Positions 41,621 to 50,691 of a stretch of 60,465 bases of DNA are shown here, one piece after another. Location: positions 1 to 60,465 of the forward strand of contig CASDZP010000018.1 of NCBI GenBank assembly GCA_949285535.1. The letters run 5' to 3'. Source of the stretch: an uncultured Alistipes sp. Lineage in GTDB: Bacteria; Bacteroidota; Bacteroidia; Bacteroidales; Rikenellaceae. Each line of letters starts with the position of its first letter. The stretch's first letter is position 1. The notes below the pieces were generated by a model. The model searched no databases. It saw only the letters and a program-made list of their open reading frames with translations, and was not told the origin of the DNA. Both the position numbers and the translations under genes were made by a program.

Positions 41621-42862
41621 TTATTCCTTGTATTTTATACTTTCGGCAGGAGAGAATCTCGATATAATCATAGTGGGAATCATTTGCGTTATGACTATTG
41701 TCAAATAGGCTATGACGTTTATAGCCAAGACGTGCCATAAGTTTATGACAACAGGAACAGAGCTTACGAAATAGCCTGTACTGTCGAGGGTAATTACTCC
41801 CGTATAATGTTGTATTCCGAGTAGTAACAGAGCGATAATGTCACCCAAAACTATTCCTTTGAGTGTTATTTTGGATGCGCTGTATATAAATATTCTTTGC
41901 AGGGAGATGTTGCGAGTACCTATGGTCTTCATTATTCCGATAAACCTTGTGGAACGTACCATTATCATGAGCATCATTGCCGAGATGTTGAAGCAGGCGA
42001 CAATCATCATTATTGCGATAATGACGACTCCGTTCACGTTTTGGAGGTCGAGCCAATCGAATATTGCGGGATTGCGTTCGATATAGTCCGTGACCATCAG
42101 ATTTTGGTCGGGTAGGGCATAGACCTCGTTTTCCACCATTTCTTTACACTCCTGCAATTTATCGAGGTCGGAGAGCATGATTCTGTATCCGCTTGACAGC
42201 GAATCGCCCCAGTTGTTGAGGCGTCGGGTGTTTCTTATGTCGGTCAGGGCAATCAGCTCGTCGAATTCGGCTATGGAGCTTTCATATATTCCGCATACTT
42301 TAAAGCGATCGCGTCTGGGCGGTTCCTGCATGAATACGGTTTCGACCATACTTCCCGTGTCGAGCAGAAGAGCGTCCGCCATACGTTTTGATATTACAAT
42401 CTCCTTTACTCTTTCCTTTGTGCCTATTGGTGGTAGAGAACCTTTAATAATCACACCTTTAAAAAAGTCGGTATCAGAGTTTTCGTCGATGCCTTCGAGT
42501 ACCATTCCATGCACATCGGAGCCGTTTCTCAATAATCCAGGTTTATAGCAATATGCGCCTACACTTTTTACATAAGGATTTTTTTCGAGCTTTTCTATCA
42601 GATATTGAGGCAGTTTTTCGACGGGAGATTTTTCGTAACTTTTGTTATTGTCCAGATTCTCAATTTGTATATGAGCGTCAAAACCTGCTATTTTATCACC
42701 TATTCGGCTTTTGAAGCCTGAAATTACGGATACGGCTATAATCATGACGGCTATTGAGACGGCAACCGATACGATTGCCACCTTTATCATGAGCGAGCTT
42801 TTTTCGTCACTTCCGACGAGCAGTCTGCCGCCTATCCATATATCGTTTTTTATTCTTTTCAT
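41621..42862 (-). CDS. LolC/LolE-like ABC transporter permease
   Basis: 413 aa from ATG 42862; the frame runs 15 codons further upstream, but a -7 box at 42895-42902 makes the inner ATG more likely. One N-terminal membrane helix (VAIVSVAVSIAVMIIAVSVISGF), a periplasmic MacB-PCD-like domain of about 200 aa, and three C-terminal helices with the FtsX domain. This is the layout of lipoprotein-releasing LolC/E permeases, which extract lipoproteins from the inner membrane with LolD. The ATPase gene is not adjacent. Confidence 0.88.
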   Translation of the reverse strand: MKRIKNDIWIGGRLLVGSDEKSSLMIKVAIVSVAVSIAVMIIAVSVISGFKSRIGDKIAGFDAHIQIENLDNNKSYEKSPVEKLPQYLIEKLEKNPYVKSVGAYCYKPGLLRNGSDVHGMVLEGIDENSDTDFFKGVIIKGSLPPIGTKERVKEIVISKRMADALLLDTGSMVETVFMQEPPRRDRFKVCGIYESSIAEFDELIALTDIRNTRRLNNWGDSLSSGYRIMLSDLDKLQECKEMVENEVYALPDQNLMVTDYIERNPAIFDWLDLQNVNGVVIIAIMMIVACFNISAMMLMIMVRSTRFIGIMKTIGTRNISLQRIFIYSASKITLKGIVLGDIIALLLLGIQHYTGVITLDSTGYFVSSVPVVINLWHVLAINVIAYLTIVITQMIPTMIISRFSPAESIKYKE

Positions 42863-42894
42863 AACCTCAAAGGTAATTATTTTTCGGAGAGAGT

Positions 42895-42902
42895 CAAACA
42901 TA
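42895..42902 (-). promoter_or_regulatory. Promoter -7 box of the LolC/E-like gene
   Basis: Minus-strand TATGTTTG, start near 42889; no clear -33 TTG. Repeat copy 4 begins 64 bases further upstream. Confidence 0.45.
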
Positions 42903-42966
42903 TACACTCCGATGTTCCCGTCATACTTCCCGCATACTTATTTTACTTCCCGCTAATACACGATAA

Positions 42967-43108
42967 GACGCCGACTTCCTGAAAGATAATGAGCCAAATG
43001 AATATGACATGGACAAAAGGGGCTGTGCCCCCTCGTTTTGGTTACTTTGTCGAGTGACAAAGTAACGCTGTCGGCAGACCACTCGGAGAGCCCCGCGGGA
43101 GCGCCGTC
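42967..43108 (+). repeat. Intergenic structured repeat, copy 4
   Basis: Core 42967-43080 matches copies 1 and 2 almost base for base, with perfect hairpins GGGGC-TGT-GCCCC and GTTACTTTGTC-GAGT-GACAAAGTAAC (43041-43066). A short variable tail of CTCGGAGAG and GCCGTCGG motifs joins directly to the inverted copy of the infB gene end. It lies between the LolC/E-like gene and infB. Confidence 0.92.
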
Positions 43109-43284
43109 GGCGACATTATCGAGGGATACGAAGAGGTCGAAATTACTCGAAGCTCTGATAACACGAGTATATCAATAAAAAAGGTGTGTGACAAATTCCG
43201 TCACACACCTATTTTATTGATATACTCGTGTTATCAGAGCTTGCGAGCAACTTCGACCTCTTCGTATCCCTCGATGATGTCGCC
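43109..43284. repeat. Inverted duplication of the infB 3' end
   Basis: The left arm from 43109 reads in the sense of infB's last codons (the [11 protein letters not shown] region), through its stop, down to the terminator hairpin; the right arm is the real gene end up to 43284. Arms of about 75 bases differ by a few substitutions and one small indel. At the centre, AGGTGTGTGAC-7 nt-GTCACACACCT (43182-43210) with a T run on the minus strand is the infB terminator. Confidence 0.93.
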
Positions 43285-46044
43285 GATTTTGATGTCGTTG
43301 TAGTTTTCGACGTTGAGACCGCATTCAAGACCTGATACGACCTCTTTGGCGTCATCTTTGAATCGCTTGAGTGAGCCGAGCTTACCAGTATATATCACGA
43401 TACCGTCACGTATTATGCGCACTTTCGTGTTTCTGGTAATCTTACCCTCTCTGACAATACATCCTGCCACGGTTCCGACCTTCGTAATCTTGAAGGTCTC
43501 CATAACTTCGACAGAACATACAACTTCCTCTTTGATTTCGGGAGCGAGCATACCGACAATCGCATCCTTAATCTCGTTGATGGCGTCATATATGATAGAG
43601 TAAGTTCTAATCTCAATCTCTTCTTTCTCAGCCAATTTACGGGCACTTGAAGAGGGACGTACCTGGAAACCTATGATGACCGCGTTGGATGCCGCCGCCA
43701 ACAATACGTCCGATTCTGAAATCTGACCGACAGCCTTGTGTATTACGTTCACCTGTACCTCTTCGGTCGAGAGCTTCATGATTGAGTCGGTAAGCGCCTC
43801 CACAGAACCGTCCACGTCACCCTTGATGATAACATTGAGCTCCTTGAACGAGCCTATCGCTATTCGACGACCGATTTCGTCGAGTGTTATATGTTTCTGT
43901 GTCTTCAGACCCTGCATGCGCTGGAGCTGTTCACGCTTGTTGGCAATCTCACGAGCCGAACGGTCGTCTTCCATGATGTTGAAAGTGTCGCCCGCCTGCG
44001 GAGCGCCGTTGAGACCGAGTACGAGTACGGGAGTAGAGGGAGTAGCCTCGCTCTTCTTCTGTCCGCGCTCGTTGAACATCGCCTTCACACGTCCCGTGTT
44101 GTTGCCCGAGAGCATCACATCACCGATGTGAAGCGTACCGCTCTGTACAAGCACCGTCGATACATAACCGCGACCCTTGTCGAGAGACGACTCGATGATG
44201 ACACCGCTCGCTCTTTTGTTGGGGTTGGCTTTGAGGTCGAGCATTTCGGCTTCGAGAAGCACTTTTTCAAGAAGAGCATCCACATTGATGCCTTTCTTGG
44301 CTGAAATCTCCTGGCACTGATATTTACCGCCCCATTCTTCAACGAGGTAGTTCATGTTGGCAAGCTGTTCACGTATGTGGTCGGGGTTTGCTCCCGGCTT
44401 GTCAATCTTGTTTATGGCAAATACGATAGGCACACCAGCCGCCGAAGCGTGGTTTATCGCCTCTACCGTCTGAGGCATCACGCTGTCGTCCGCCGCGATA
44501 ATGATTATCGCAACGTCAGTTACAGACGCGCCTCGCGCACGCATGGCGGTGAAGGCCTCGTGACCGGGGGTGTCGAGGAATGTTATGCGGCGACCGTCGT
44601 CCATCTTGACGCTGTATGCGCCGATGTGCTGCGTGATACCACCCGCTTCACCCTCGATGACATTACTTTTTCGTATGAAGTCCAAAAGCGATGTCTTACC
44701 GTGGTCAACGTGTCCCATGACCGTAACGATGGGGGGACGGGGAACCAAATCTGCGGGATCGTCCTCGCTCTCGGCAATCTGTTCCTGTATCTCAACCGAC
44801 ACGAACTCAACCTTGAAACCGAACTCCTCGGCAACGATAACAATCGCTTCGGCGTCGAGACGCTGGTTTATGGAAACCATCAGACCGAGGTTCATGCAGG
44901 CTGTGATGACATCCGTTACAGGTACATCCATCATGCCGGCAAGGTCGCTGACCGTCACAAACTCCGTCAACTTCAATATGTTGCGTTCCTGCTCGAGACG
45001 TTCCTGCTCCTCGTTCATGCGGGCGTTGATAGCCTCGCGTTTGTCTTTACGATATTTCGCGCTCTTCGACTTGTTACCTTTCGAGGTAAGGCGAGCCAAC
45101 GTATCCTTAATCTGTTTCTGAACATCCTCATCCGAAATCTCGTTATGGACAATCGGCTGTTTCTTGTTCTTTTTCTTATTTGACGGAGCGTTGTTCTGCG
45201 CGTTCCTCTGTGCGTTACCGTTCTGGTTGGAACCGCCTCTCTGCGCGTTACCCTGCGGTTGCGCGTTTTTGGGGTCGTTGATGTCTATTTTAGAGTCTTT
45301 CTTTATCCTCTTACGCTTGTTCTTGCGTGAAGCGGAGCTCGAATCGGAACGTTTGTCGAGCGTAGAAAGGTCTATCTTACCAATAATTTTGGGACCGGAA
45401 AGTTTGCTTTCGTCATTACGGAAGATGTCGTCCTTTTTCTCCGCCATTCTCTCGTCGAAAGTCTTTTCAGAGAGAGCAGAGGGTGCGGGAGTCTCTTCCT
45501 TGACAGGCTCCTCTTTTTTCTGTTCTGCCACAACAGGTTCTTCTTTTTTTATCGGTTCGGGTGTCTTTGTCTCTTTTACGGGAGTCTCTTTCACAACCTC
45601 TTTCACTGTTTCCACCTTGGGCTGTTCAGGCTCTTTTACGTCTTTTACAGCTTCGGGTTCGGGCTGTTTAGGCTTTTTGTTAGCTCCGTCGAGATCTATC
45701 TTGCCGATAATCTTGGGTCCTTTCACAAGCGGCTCTTTATCGACAAGCGACGTTTTCACAACAACTTCATCTTCGGCTTCGTCCTCTTTGGCGTCGCTTT
45801 TAATGTCATTGAGCGATATTGTTTCGTTTTTGGTCTTTATCTTCTCTTTTATGTTTATCTTTTCGACGGCCTTGTCACCCCCGAACTTATCCACAATGAG
45901 ATTATAGGTCTTATCGTCTATGATAGAGTTAAAACCATGTTCAAGAGTTATGCCCTTGCTTTCGAGAAACTCGATGATGGTGTTGTGACCGACATTGAGC
46001 TGCCTCGCTATTGCATTGATTCTCAGTTTTTTCTCGTTAGCCAT
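43234..46044 (-). CDS. infB: Translation initiation factor IF-2
   Basis: 936 aa. Residues 1-60 are an IF2-N helical domain, about 60-330 a long charged linker rich in Lys, Glu, Pro and Asn, and about 355-410 a second IF2-N domain. The GTPase has GHVDHGKTS (near 441), DTPGHEAF, and NKIDKPGA. Domains II-IV end at VEVARKL. It loads formyl-Met-tRNA on the 30S subunit. Last gene of rimP-nusA-infB. The last 50 coding bases are duplicated in inverted orientation beside repeat copy 4. Confidence 0.98.
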   Translation of the reverse strand: MANEKKLRINAIARQLNVGHNTIIEFLESKGITLEHGFNSIIDDKTYNLIVDKFGGDKAVEKINIKEKIKTKNETISLNDIKSDAKEDEAEDEVVVKTSLVDKEPLVKGPKIIGKIDLDGANKKPKQPEPEAVKDVKEPEQPKVETVKEVVKETPVKETKTPEPIKKEEPVVAEQKKEEPVKEETPAPSALSEKTFDERMAEKKDDIFRNDESKLSGPKIIGKIDLSTLDKRSDSSSASRKNKRKRIKKDSKIDINDPKNAQPQGNAQRGGSNQNGNAQRNAQNNAPSNKKKNKKQPIVHNEISDEDVQKQIKDTLARLTSKGNKSKSAKYRKDKREAINARMNEEQERLEQERNILKLTEFVTVSDLAGMMDVPVTDVITACMNLGLMVSINQRLDAEAIVIVAEEFGFKVEFVSVEIQEQIAESEDDPADLVPRPPIVTVMGHVDHGKTSLLDFIRKSNVIEGEAGGITQHIGAYSVKMDDGRRITFLDTPGHEAFTAMRARGASVTDVAIIIIAADDSVMPQTVEAINHASAAGVPIVFAINKIDKPGANPDHIREQLANMNYLVEEWGGKYQCQEISAKKGINVDALLEKVLLEAEMLDLKANPNKRASGVIIESSLDKGRGYVSTVLVQSGTLHIGDVMLSGNNTGRVKAMFNERGQKKSEATPSTPVLVLGLNGAPQAGDTFNIMEDDRSAREIANKREQLQRMQGLKTQKHITLDEIGRRIAIGSFKELNVIIKGDVDGSVEALTDSIMKLSTEEVQVNVIHKAVGQISESDVLLAAASNAVIIGFQVRPSSSARKLAEKEEIEIRTYSIIYDAINEIKDAIVGMLAPEIKEEVVCSVEVMETFKITKVGTVAGCIVREGKITRNTKVRIIRDGIVIYTGKLGSLKRFKDDAKEVVSGLECGLNVENYNDIKIGDIIEGYEEVEVARKL

Positions 46045-46286
46045 ATTTCTTTTTTAATCTTTCGGCGCCTGCGGGAGGTATATTTTTTTCACATCCCGTA
46101 TTTATTTATCCGGTTACCCGTTTTGTTTCTTGTAAATTCCGTCATCCCATATTGCGGTGTGACGGTGTCCGTTGTTTTTCGATTTTTTCATGTGCATGGA
46201 CTTGTCGCGCGAATCATCCATGCACATTATTATTATCGCAATATAATCATTTTTGCGTCAAAAAACAACGAATTTTCAAATCTTCG
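46045..46286 (-). other. nusA-infB intergenic stretch with an 11-bp hairpin
   Basis: 242 bases without a gene. ATGTGCATGGA (46190-46200) and TCCATGCACAT (46217-46227) pair perfectly around a 16-base loop. No T run follows on the minus strand, so it is not a standard terminator; it could be a processing or stabilising structure. I see no consensus promoter for infB here. Confidence 0.5.
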
Positions 46287-47525
46287 TTATTCAAACTCAG
46301 ATTTGAGGATGTTTACAACCTCTTCGACGGTCTCTTCTTCGAGGTCGGTGAGTTTCACGAGGTCTTCAACGCTGTATTTGAGTACGCTCTTGGCGGTATC
46401 GCAACCGATTTTCTTGAACTCGTCGATAATCCAACCCTCTATCTCGTCTGTAAACTCTTTCAAGTCCACATCGTCCTCCTCTTCGTCATCGCTGTCACGA
46501 TATACGTCGATGTTGTAGCCTGTGAGCATCGATGCGAGCTTTATGTTAAGACCGCCTTTGCCGATTGCCAAAGATACTTCAGAGGGTTTGAGATGCACGG
46601 CAGCGCTCTTTTCTTCCTCGTTGATTGTTATTGAAGTAATCTTTGCGGGGTTGAGCGCACGCTGAATCAGAAGCTGTGTATTCGAAGTGTAGTTTATCAC
46701 GTCGATATTCTCGTTACGCAACTCTCTGACAATCGTGTATATTCTCGCGCCTTTCATGCCGACACAAGCTCCTACAGGGTCGATACGCTCGTCGTAAGAC
46801 TCGACAGCCACTTTGGCTCTCTCACCGGGGATGCGCACAATCTTCTTTATGCTTATTAGACCGTCGAAAATCTCGGGAACCTCGCTTTCGAAGAGGCGTT
46901 CGAGGAATTCGGGAGCCGTTCTCGAAAGGATGATTACGGGATTATTGTTGCGCATATCGACACGATATACTATTGCCTTGATTGTGTCGCCTTTGCGGAA
47001 AAAGTCGGTCGGAATCTGTTCTGAACGGGGGAGTACAAGCTCGTTGTCCTCGTCGTCGAGAACGAGAATCTCTTTTTTCCATACCTGATAGACCTCACCT
47101 GTCACAACCTCACCGATACGCTCTTTATATGTGTTGTAGAGGTTGGCTTTTTCGAGGTCGAGGATGCGTGAAGCCAGATTCTGACGTAATGACAGAACGG
47201 AACGGCGACCGAAAGAGCTGAGTTTTATCTCTTCAGCCACCTCTTCGCCTATCTCATAAGAGGGGTCGATTTTCTTCGCCTCGCTGAGCGATATTTCGGC
47301 GTTTTCATCCTTTACCTGATCGTCGGAAGTCACGATACGGTTACGCCAAATTTCGAAGTCACCTTTGTCGAGGTTTATGATAATGTCGAAATTTTCGTCC
47401 GTTTCGTAGGTTTTAATCAGCATGTTGCGGAAAACATCCTCCAATACGCTGACCATTGTCGCCTTGTCGATGTTTTTGAGCTCTTTGAACTCTGAAAAGC
47501 TGTTGATGAGATTCAGATTATCCAT
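46287..47525 (-). CDS. nusA: Transcription termination/antitermination factor NusA
   Basis: 412 aa. The N-terminal RNA polymerase-binding domain is followed by S1 (about 130-200) and two KH domains (DPVGACVGMKGARIYTIVRELRNENIDVI; LAIGKGGLNIKLASMLTGYNIDV). It ends after a short acidic helix (DEIEGWIIDEFKKIGCDTAKSV), a single C-terminal AR-like repeat at most. Acts in pausing and termination. Follows rimP by 82 bases. Confidence 0.97.
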   Translation of the reverse strand: MDNLNLINSFSEFKELKNIDKATMVSVLEDVFRNMLIKTYETDENFDIIINLDKGDFEIWRNRIVTSDDQVKDENAEISLSEAKKIDPSYEIGEEVAEEIKLSSFGRRSVLSLRQNLASRILDLEKANLYNTYKERIGEVVTGEVYQVWKKEILVLDDEDNELVLPRSEQIPTDFFRKGDTIKAIVYRVDMRNNNPVIILSRTAPEFLERLFESEVPEIFDGLISIKKIVRIPGERAKVAVESYDERIDPVGACVGMKGARIYTIVRELRNENIDVINYTSNTQLLIQRALNPAKITSITINEEEKSAAVHLKPSEVSLAIGKGGLNIKLASMLTGYNIDVYRDSDDEEEDDVDLKEFTDEIEGWIIDEFKKIGCDTAKSVLKYSVEDLVKLTDLEEETVEEVVNILKSEFE

Positions 47526-47607
47526 TTGTCTGTATGATGTTTTTTGTTTTTCTCAATTAATCGGGACATTCGATATATTATGTCCGTTGTTTTTCGTTTA
47601 TGCCGTT

Positions 47608-48069
47608 TTAGAAGTGGAGTTTTGCGCTTTTTATATCCTCAAAAGATATTTTTCGCACTCTCTCGACCTCTTCTTTACGTTTTTTGCCTTCAGGGACTAT
47701 TTTTTCCGTGTAAGAGACCGTTATTCCTTCATCGTCCACATCATTAAGGGTTGCGGTCAGTTTGCTTCTCGAACCTGCCTCCATTATCTCAATCTGACGA
47801 GATATGTTCTTTTTATACTGAATCGGGTGAGTGAAAGGCTCCGATATGCTTGCAGAACCGACAGTCAGTTCAAAGTCTTCGACATCCCTGTCGAGTTTGC
47901 TCTCGATAAAGCGGCTCGCCTCGACACATTTGTCCAAATCGACTCCGTTAAGGCTGTCGAGTGTAACTTCAATAACTGAATCGGGAGTGCATTTCAATGA
48001 AACCAACACGATGTCTTTGCCTTCGAGATACTCTTCAACGGCAATCTTAACCCTCTCTTTAAGTGTCAT
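47608..48069 (-). CDS. rimP: Ribosome maturation factor RimP
   Basis: 153 aa, slightly shorter than most RimP. SVIEVTLDSLNGVDLDKCVEASRFIESKLDRDVEDFELTVGSASISEPF is the typical pattern with the VSSPG site replaced by VGSAS. The C-terminal SH3-like domain follows. Needed for 30S maturation. First gene of the classical rimP-nusA-infB operon, transcribed from the promoter at 48133-48162. Confidence 0.92.
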   Translation of the reverse strand: MTLKERVKIAVEEYLEGKDIVLVSLKCTPDSVIEVTLDSLNGVDLDKCVEASRFIESKLDRDVEDFELTVGSASISEPFTHPIQYKKNISRQIEIMEAGSRSKLTATLNDVDDEGITVSYTEKIVPEGKKRKEEVERVRKISFEDIKSAKLHF

Positions 48070-48102
48070 AAACGGTGATTTTCAAGTGTTTACCTACGAA
48101 AT

Positions 48103-48126
48103 GAGGGGCTTCTCAGCCCCTCATTC
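48103..48126 (-). promoter_or_regulatory. Hairpin at the 5' end of the rimP transcript
   Basis: ATGAGGGGCT-TCTC-AGCCCCTCAT is a perfect 10-bp hairpin that begins almost exactly at the predicted transcription start (about 48127). A hairpin at the extreme 5' end of an mRNA commonly protects it from 5'-end-dependent decay. It is also possible that it terminates an unseen transcript, but no T run follows. Confidence 0.6.
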
Positions 48127-48132
48127 GATACA

Positions 48133-48162
48133 CAAATATAATAAATAATTACAAAAATCCAA
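48133..48162 (-). promoter_or_regulatory. Promoter of rimP-nusA-infB
   Basis: Minus strand: -33 TTG (48160-48162), 19-base spacer, -7 TATATTTG (48133-48140). Leader about 58 bases. Confidence 0.75.
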
Positions 48163-48340
48163 AAAATATCGGAATAATAATGAGTTACGCTATTTTTTAT
48201 TCAATTTTTGCAAACTGATTATTGTTCACTGTTGCATTTGTTTTTTTGTATATAAAAATCTTCATTACAGGTTTATTCTCGTATCCCGTTAAGTTAGGGT
48301 TGCATAGTGTCGGTTGACTTGGGTTGTTGGTGTATTAAAT
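48163..48340. other. Gene-free stretch between rimP and lpxA
   Basis: AT-rich sequence between the rimP promoter and the lpxA terminator. No gene, repeat copy or convincing RNA structure seen. Confidence 0.5.
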
Positions 48341-48384
48341 AAGAAAAGGCTTTTTAGAATAACATTTCTAAAAAGCCTTTTCTT
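48341..48384 (-). terminator. Terminator of the lpxC-lpxA operon
   Basis: A 19-bp perfect stem (AAGAAAAGGCTTTTTAGAA and complement) with a 6-base loop, 16 bases after the lpxA stop codon; U-rich on both strands. Confidence 0.85.
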
Positions 48385-48399
48385 ATGTTTTATAACGAG

Positions 48400-49203
48400 T
48401 TAGTCAATCTCTTCGTCTTTCTTTTTGGGGTTGTAAGGTTTTATGATACCTCGTTTTGAGTTTCTGACGAAGTTAATGATAAGTTCACTTTCGGGAGTGT
48501 GGGGGAGGGTCTCTTCAATCATGTTGCAGGCGTTGCTGTAATTGAGACCGCTCTGGAACAATATTCTGAAAATATCCTGAATGTGCGCTATCTGTTCCGA
48601 TGTGAAGTTACGACGTCTCAAACCGATGAAGTTTGCGCCCACGAAAGATACGGGAAGGTGTGCCGCCTTTACATAGGGAGGTATGTCCTTTCCGATGAGT
48701 GAACCGCCGCTCGCCATCGCATGCTCGCCTATTTTGACGAACTGATGTACGGCAGAGTGTCCTCCGAGTATAGCCCAGTTACCCACTTCAACTTCACCTG
48801 CCAACGACACGTTGTTGACGAGTATCACATGGTCACCGACGATACAGTCGTGAGCCACATGGGCGTATGCCATGATGAGACAGTTTTTGCCGACAACTGT
48901 TTTGCCTTTTGCGGCAGAACCTCTGTTTACTGTCGCGCACTCTCTTATGACGGTTCCGTCACCTATCTCGGCTGTGGTGTATTCTCCTCGGAATTTGAGG
49001 TCTTGGGGTACACCCGCCACAACGGCGCCGCTGTGAACGACGCAGCCTTTACCCAGACGAGCGCCTTCGAGAATCGACGCGTGCGCTTTGATGACCGAGT
49101 CGTCACCTATCACGGTGTCCGCCGCAATGTAGGCAAACGGCTCAACGGTCACTCTCTCGCCGAGTTTGGCATCGGGATGTATGTATGCAAGATTACTTAT
49201 CAT
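48400..49203 (-). CDS. lpxA: UDP-N-acetylglucosamine acyltransferase
   Basis: 267 aa from ATG 49203 (MISNLAYIHP, the usual LpxA start); the longer frame would overlap lpxC-fabZ. Left-handed beta helix with hexapeptide repeats, then the C-terminal helical domain. The catalytic His lies in AYAHVAHDC, and GGHSAVHQFVKIGEHAM is typical. First step of lipid A synthesis, at the cytosolic membrane face. Follows lpxC-fabZ by 25 bases. Confidence 0.96.
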   Translation of the reverse strand: MISNLAYIHPDAKLGERVTVEPFAYIAADTVIGDDSVIKAHASILEGARLGKGCVVHSGAVVAGVPQDLKFRGEYTTAEIGDGTVIRECATVNRGSAAKGKTVVGKNCLIMAYAHVAHDCIVGDHVILVNNVSLAGEVEVGNWAILGGHSAVHQFVKIGEHAMASGGSLIGKDIPPYVKAAHLPVSFVGANFIGLRRRNFTSEQIAHIQDIFRILFQSGLNYSNACNMIEETLPHTPESELIINFVRNSKRGIIKPYNPKKKDEEID

Positions 49204-49228
49204 ATCGGGTCTGTTTTTCTGGAAACGC

Positions 49229-50623
49229 TTATTTCTTGGTTTTGGCAACCTGAGCCATCAACTCTGCTTCTGTAACGAGAGTGTCACCCACATATGCCTT
49301 GGCGTTCATAGCCACAATTCCTCGGCGTATCGGCTCTGAAAGCTCCAATACGAACATCAGTGTGTCGCCTGGAACAATCTTGTGTTTGAAACGCACATTG
49401 TCTATCTTGAGGAAATATGTAGAGTAGTTCTCGGGGTCGTCAACGAAGCTGAGGGCGAGAATACCGCCGCACTGTGCCATTGCTTCAACCACCAATACAC
49501 CAGGCATGACGGGCTCTTCGGGGAAGTGACCCACGAAGAACGGCTCGTTCATGGTCACGTTCTTGATACCGACAACCGATTTGTCTGTCAAATGGATGAT
49601 TTTATCCACCAAAAGGAACGGCGGACGATGGGGCAGAGTAGCCTTGATTCTGTTTATGTCGTAAATCGGAGTGGCGTTGGGGTCATACTTGAACGCGGGT
49701 TTTCCTGCGTCAGCCTTCATCTGTTTGCGTATAATCTTCGCAAACTCGGTGTTGCCGTGATGGCCGGGTTTCATTGCTATGACGCGTCCTTTTATTCTTG
49801 CGCCCACGAGCGCCAGGTCACCAAGCAGGTCGAGCATCTTGTGACGCGCTATCTCGTTCTGATGACGCAACGGCTCGCTGTTGAGATAACCGCATGTTGA
49901 AACGGTGTTCTTGTGTCCGAATATCTCGGTGAGTTTTGCCGATTCCTCTTCGGGAATGGGATGCTCCACGATTACGATTGCGTTATCCAAATCGCCGCCT
50001 TTAATCAATCCGTTGTCAATCAACGGTTTGATTTCGTGCAGGAATACAAATGTACGGCACGGCGCTATGTTGTTTTTGAATTCTCCCTCTTTGTTGCAGA
50101 AAACGGCATACTGGCGACCGACAACTTTTGAGTTGAAGTCAACATTGACGTTTGCCGAGAATTTGTCGTCTGGATAGACCTCGATGTGAACCCCTTTCTC
50201 TTCGTCGGTGTATTCGAGGTGTTTGTCTATATTATAATAGACTCTTTCAGCCTCCTGCTCGACAGTGCCTGTCTCTTCTATTTTTTCGATGTATATCTTC
50301 GCAGAACCGTCGAGTATGGGTACCTCGGGAGCGTTCACTTCAATGAGTGCGTTGTCAACGCCGCAACCCCAAAGCGAAGCCATCAGATGTTCTATCGTTG
50401 AGACACGAGCCTGACCGCTTGCGATAGTCGTACCTCTTGAAGTATCGACGACGAAATCCGCCAATGCCTTGATTTTGGGAGCGCCTTCGAGATCGACACG
50501 TGAAAATACGATTCCCGAACCTGCTTCCGCGGGTTTTATGGTCATGACAATCTCGACGCCTGTGTGAAGGCCCTTGCCTTTGATTGTTATATCTTTAGCG
50601 AGAGTTCTTTGTTTTTCTGCCAT
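49229..50623 (-). CDS. lpxC: Bifunctional LpxC deacetylase / FabZ dehydratase
   Basis: 464 aa. Residues 1-300 are LpxC, which deacetylates UDP-3-O-acyl-GlcNAc (committed step of lipid A), with the zinc His79 in STIEHL and the His/Asp pair in ARHKMLDLLGD. Residues about 325-464 are FabZ, the 3-hydroxyacyl-ACP dehydratase, with LPHRPPFLLVD and GHFPEEPVMPGVL (catalytic His and Glu region). The fusion is usual in Bacteroidota and places the two users of 3-hydroxyacyl-ACP in one protein. Own promoter at 50652-50681. Confidence 0.97.
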   Translation of the reverse strand: MAEKQRTLAKDITIKGKGLHTGVEIVMTIKPAEAGSGIVFSRVDLEGAPKIKALADFVVDTSRGTTIASGQARVSTIEHLMASLWGCGVDNALIEVNAPEVPILDGSAKIYIEKIEETGTVEQEAERVYYNIDKHLEYTDEEKGVHIEVYPDDKFSANVNVDFNSKVVGRQYAVFCNKEGEFKNNIAPCRTFVFLHEIKPLIDNGLIKGGDLDNAIVIVEHPIPEEESAKLTEIFGHKNTVSTCGYLNSEPLRHQNEIARHKMLDLLGDLALVGARIKGRVIAMKPGHHGNTEFAKIIRKQMKADAGKPAFKYDPNATPIYDINRIKATLPHRPPFLLVDKIIHLTDKSVVGIKNVTMNEPFFVGHFPEEPVMPGVLVVEAMAQCGGILALSFVDDPENYSTYFLKIDNVRFKHKIVPGDTLMFVLELSEPIRRGIVAMNAKAYVGDTLVTEAELMAQVAKTKK

Positions 50624-50651
50624 AATCGAAAAAAGTTTGTATAAAACGTTA

Positions 50652-50681
50652 CAAAGATAGAAAAAACTTTGTAACCCGCAA
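50652..50681 (-). promoter_or_regulatory. Promoter of lpxC-fabZ/lpxA
   Basis: Minus strand: -33 TTG (50679-50681), 19-base spacer, -7 TATCTTTG (50652-50659). Predicted leader about 23 bases. Confidence 0.8.
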
Positions 50682-50691
50682 AATAAACGGA

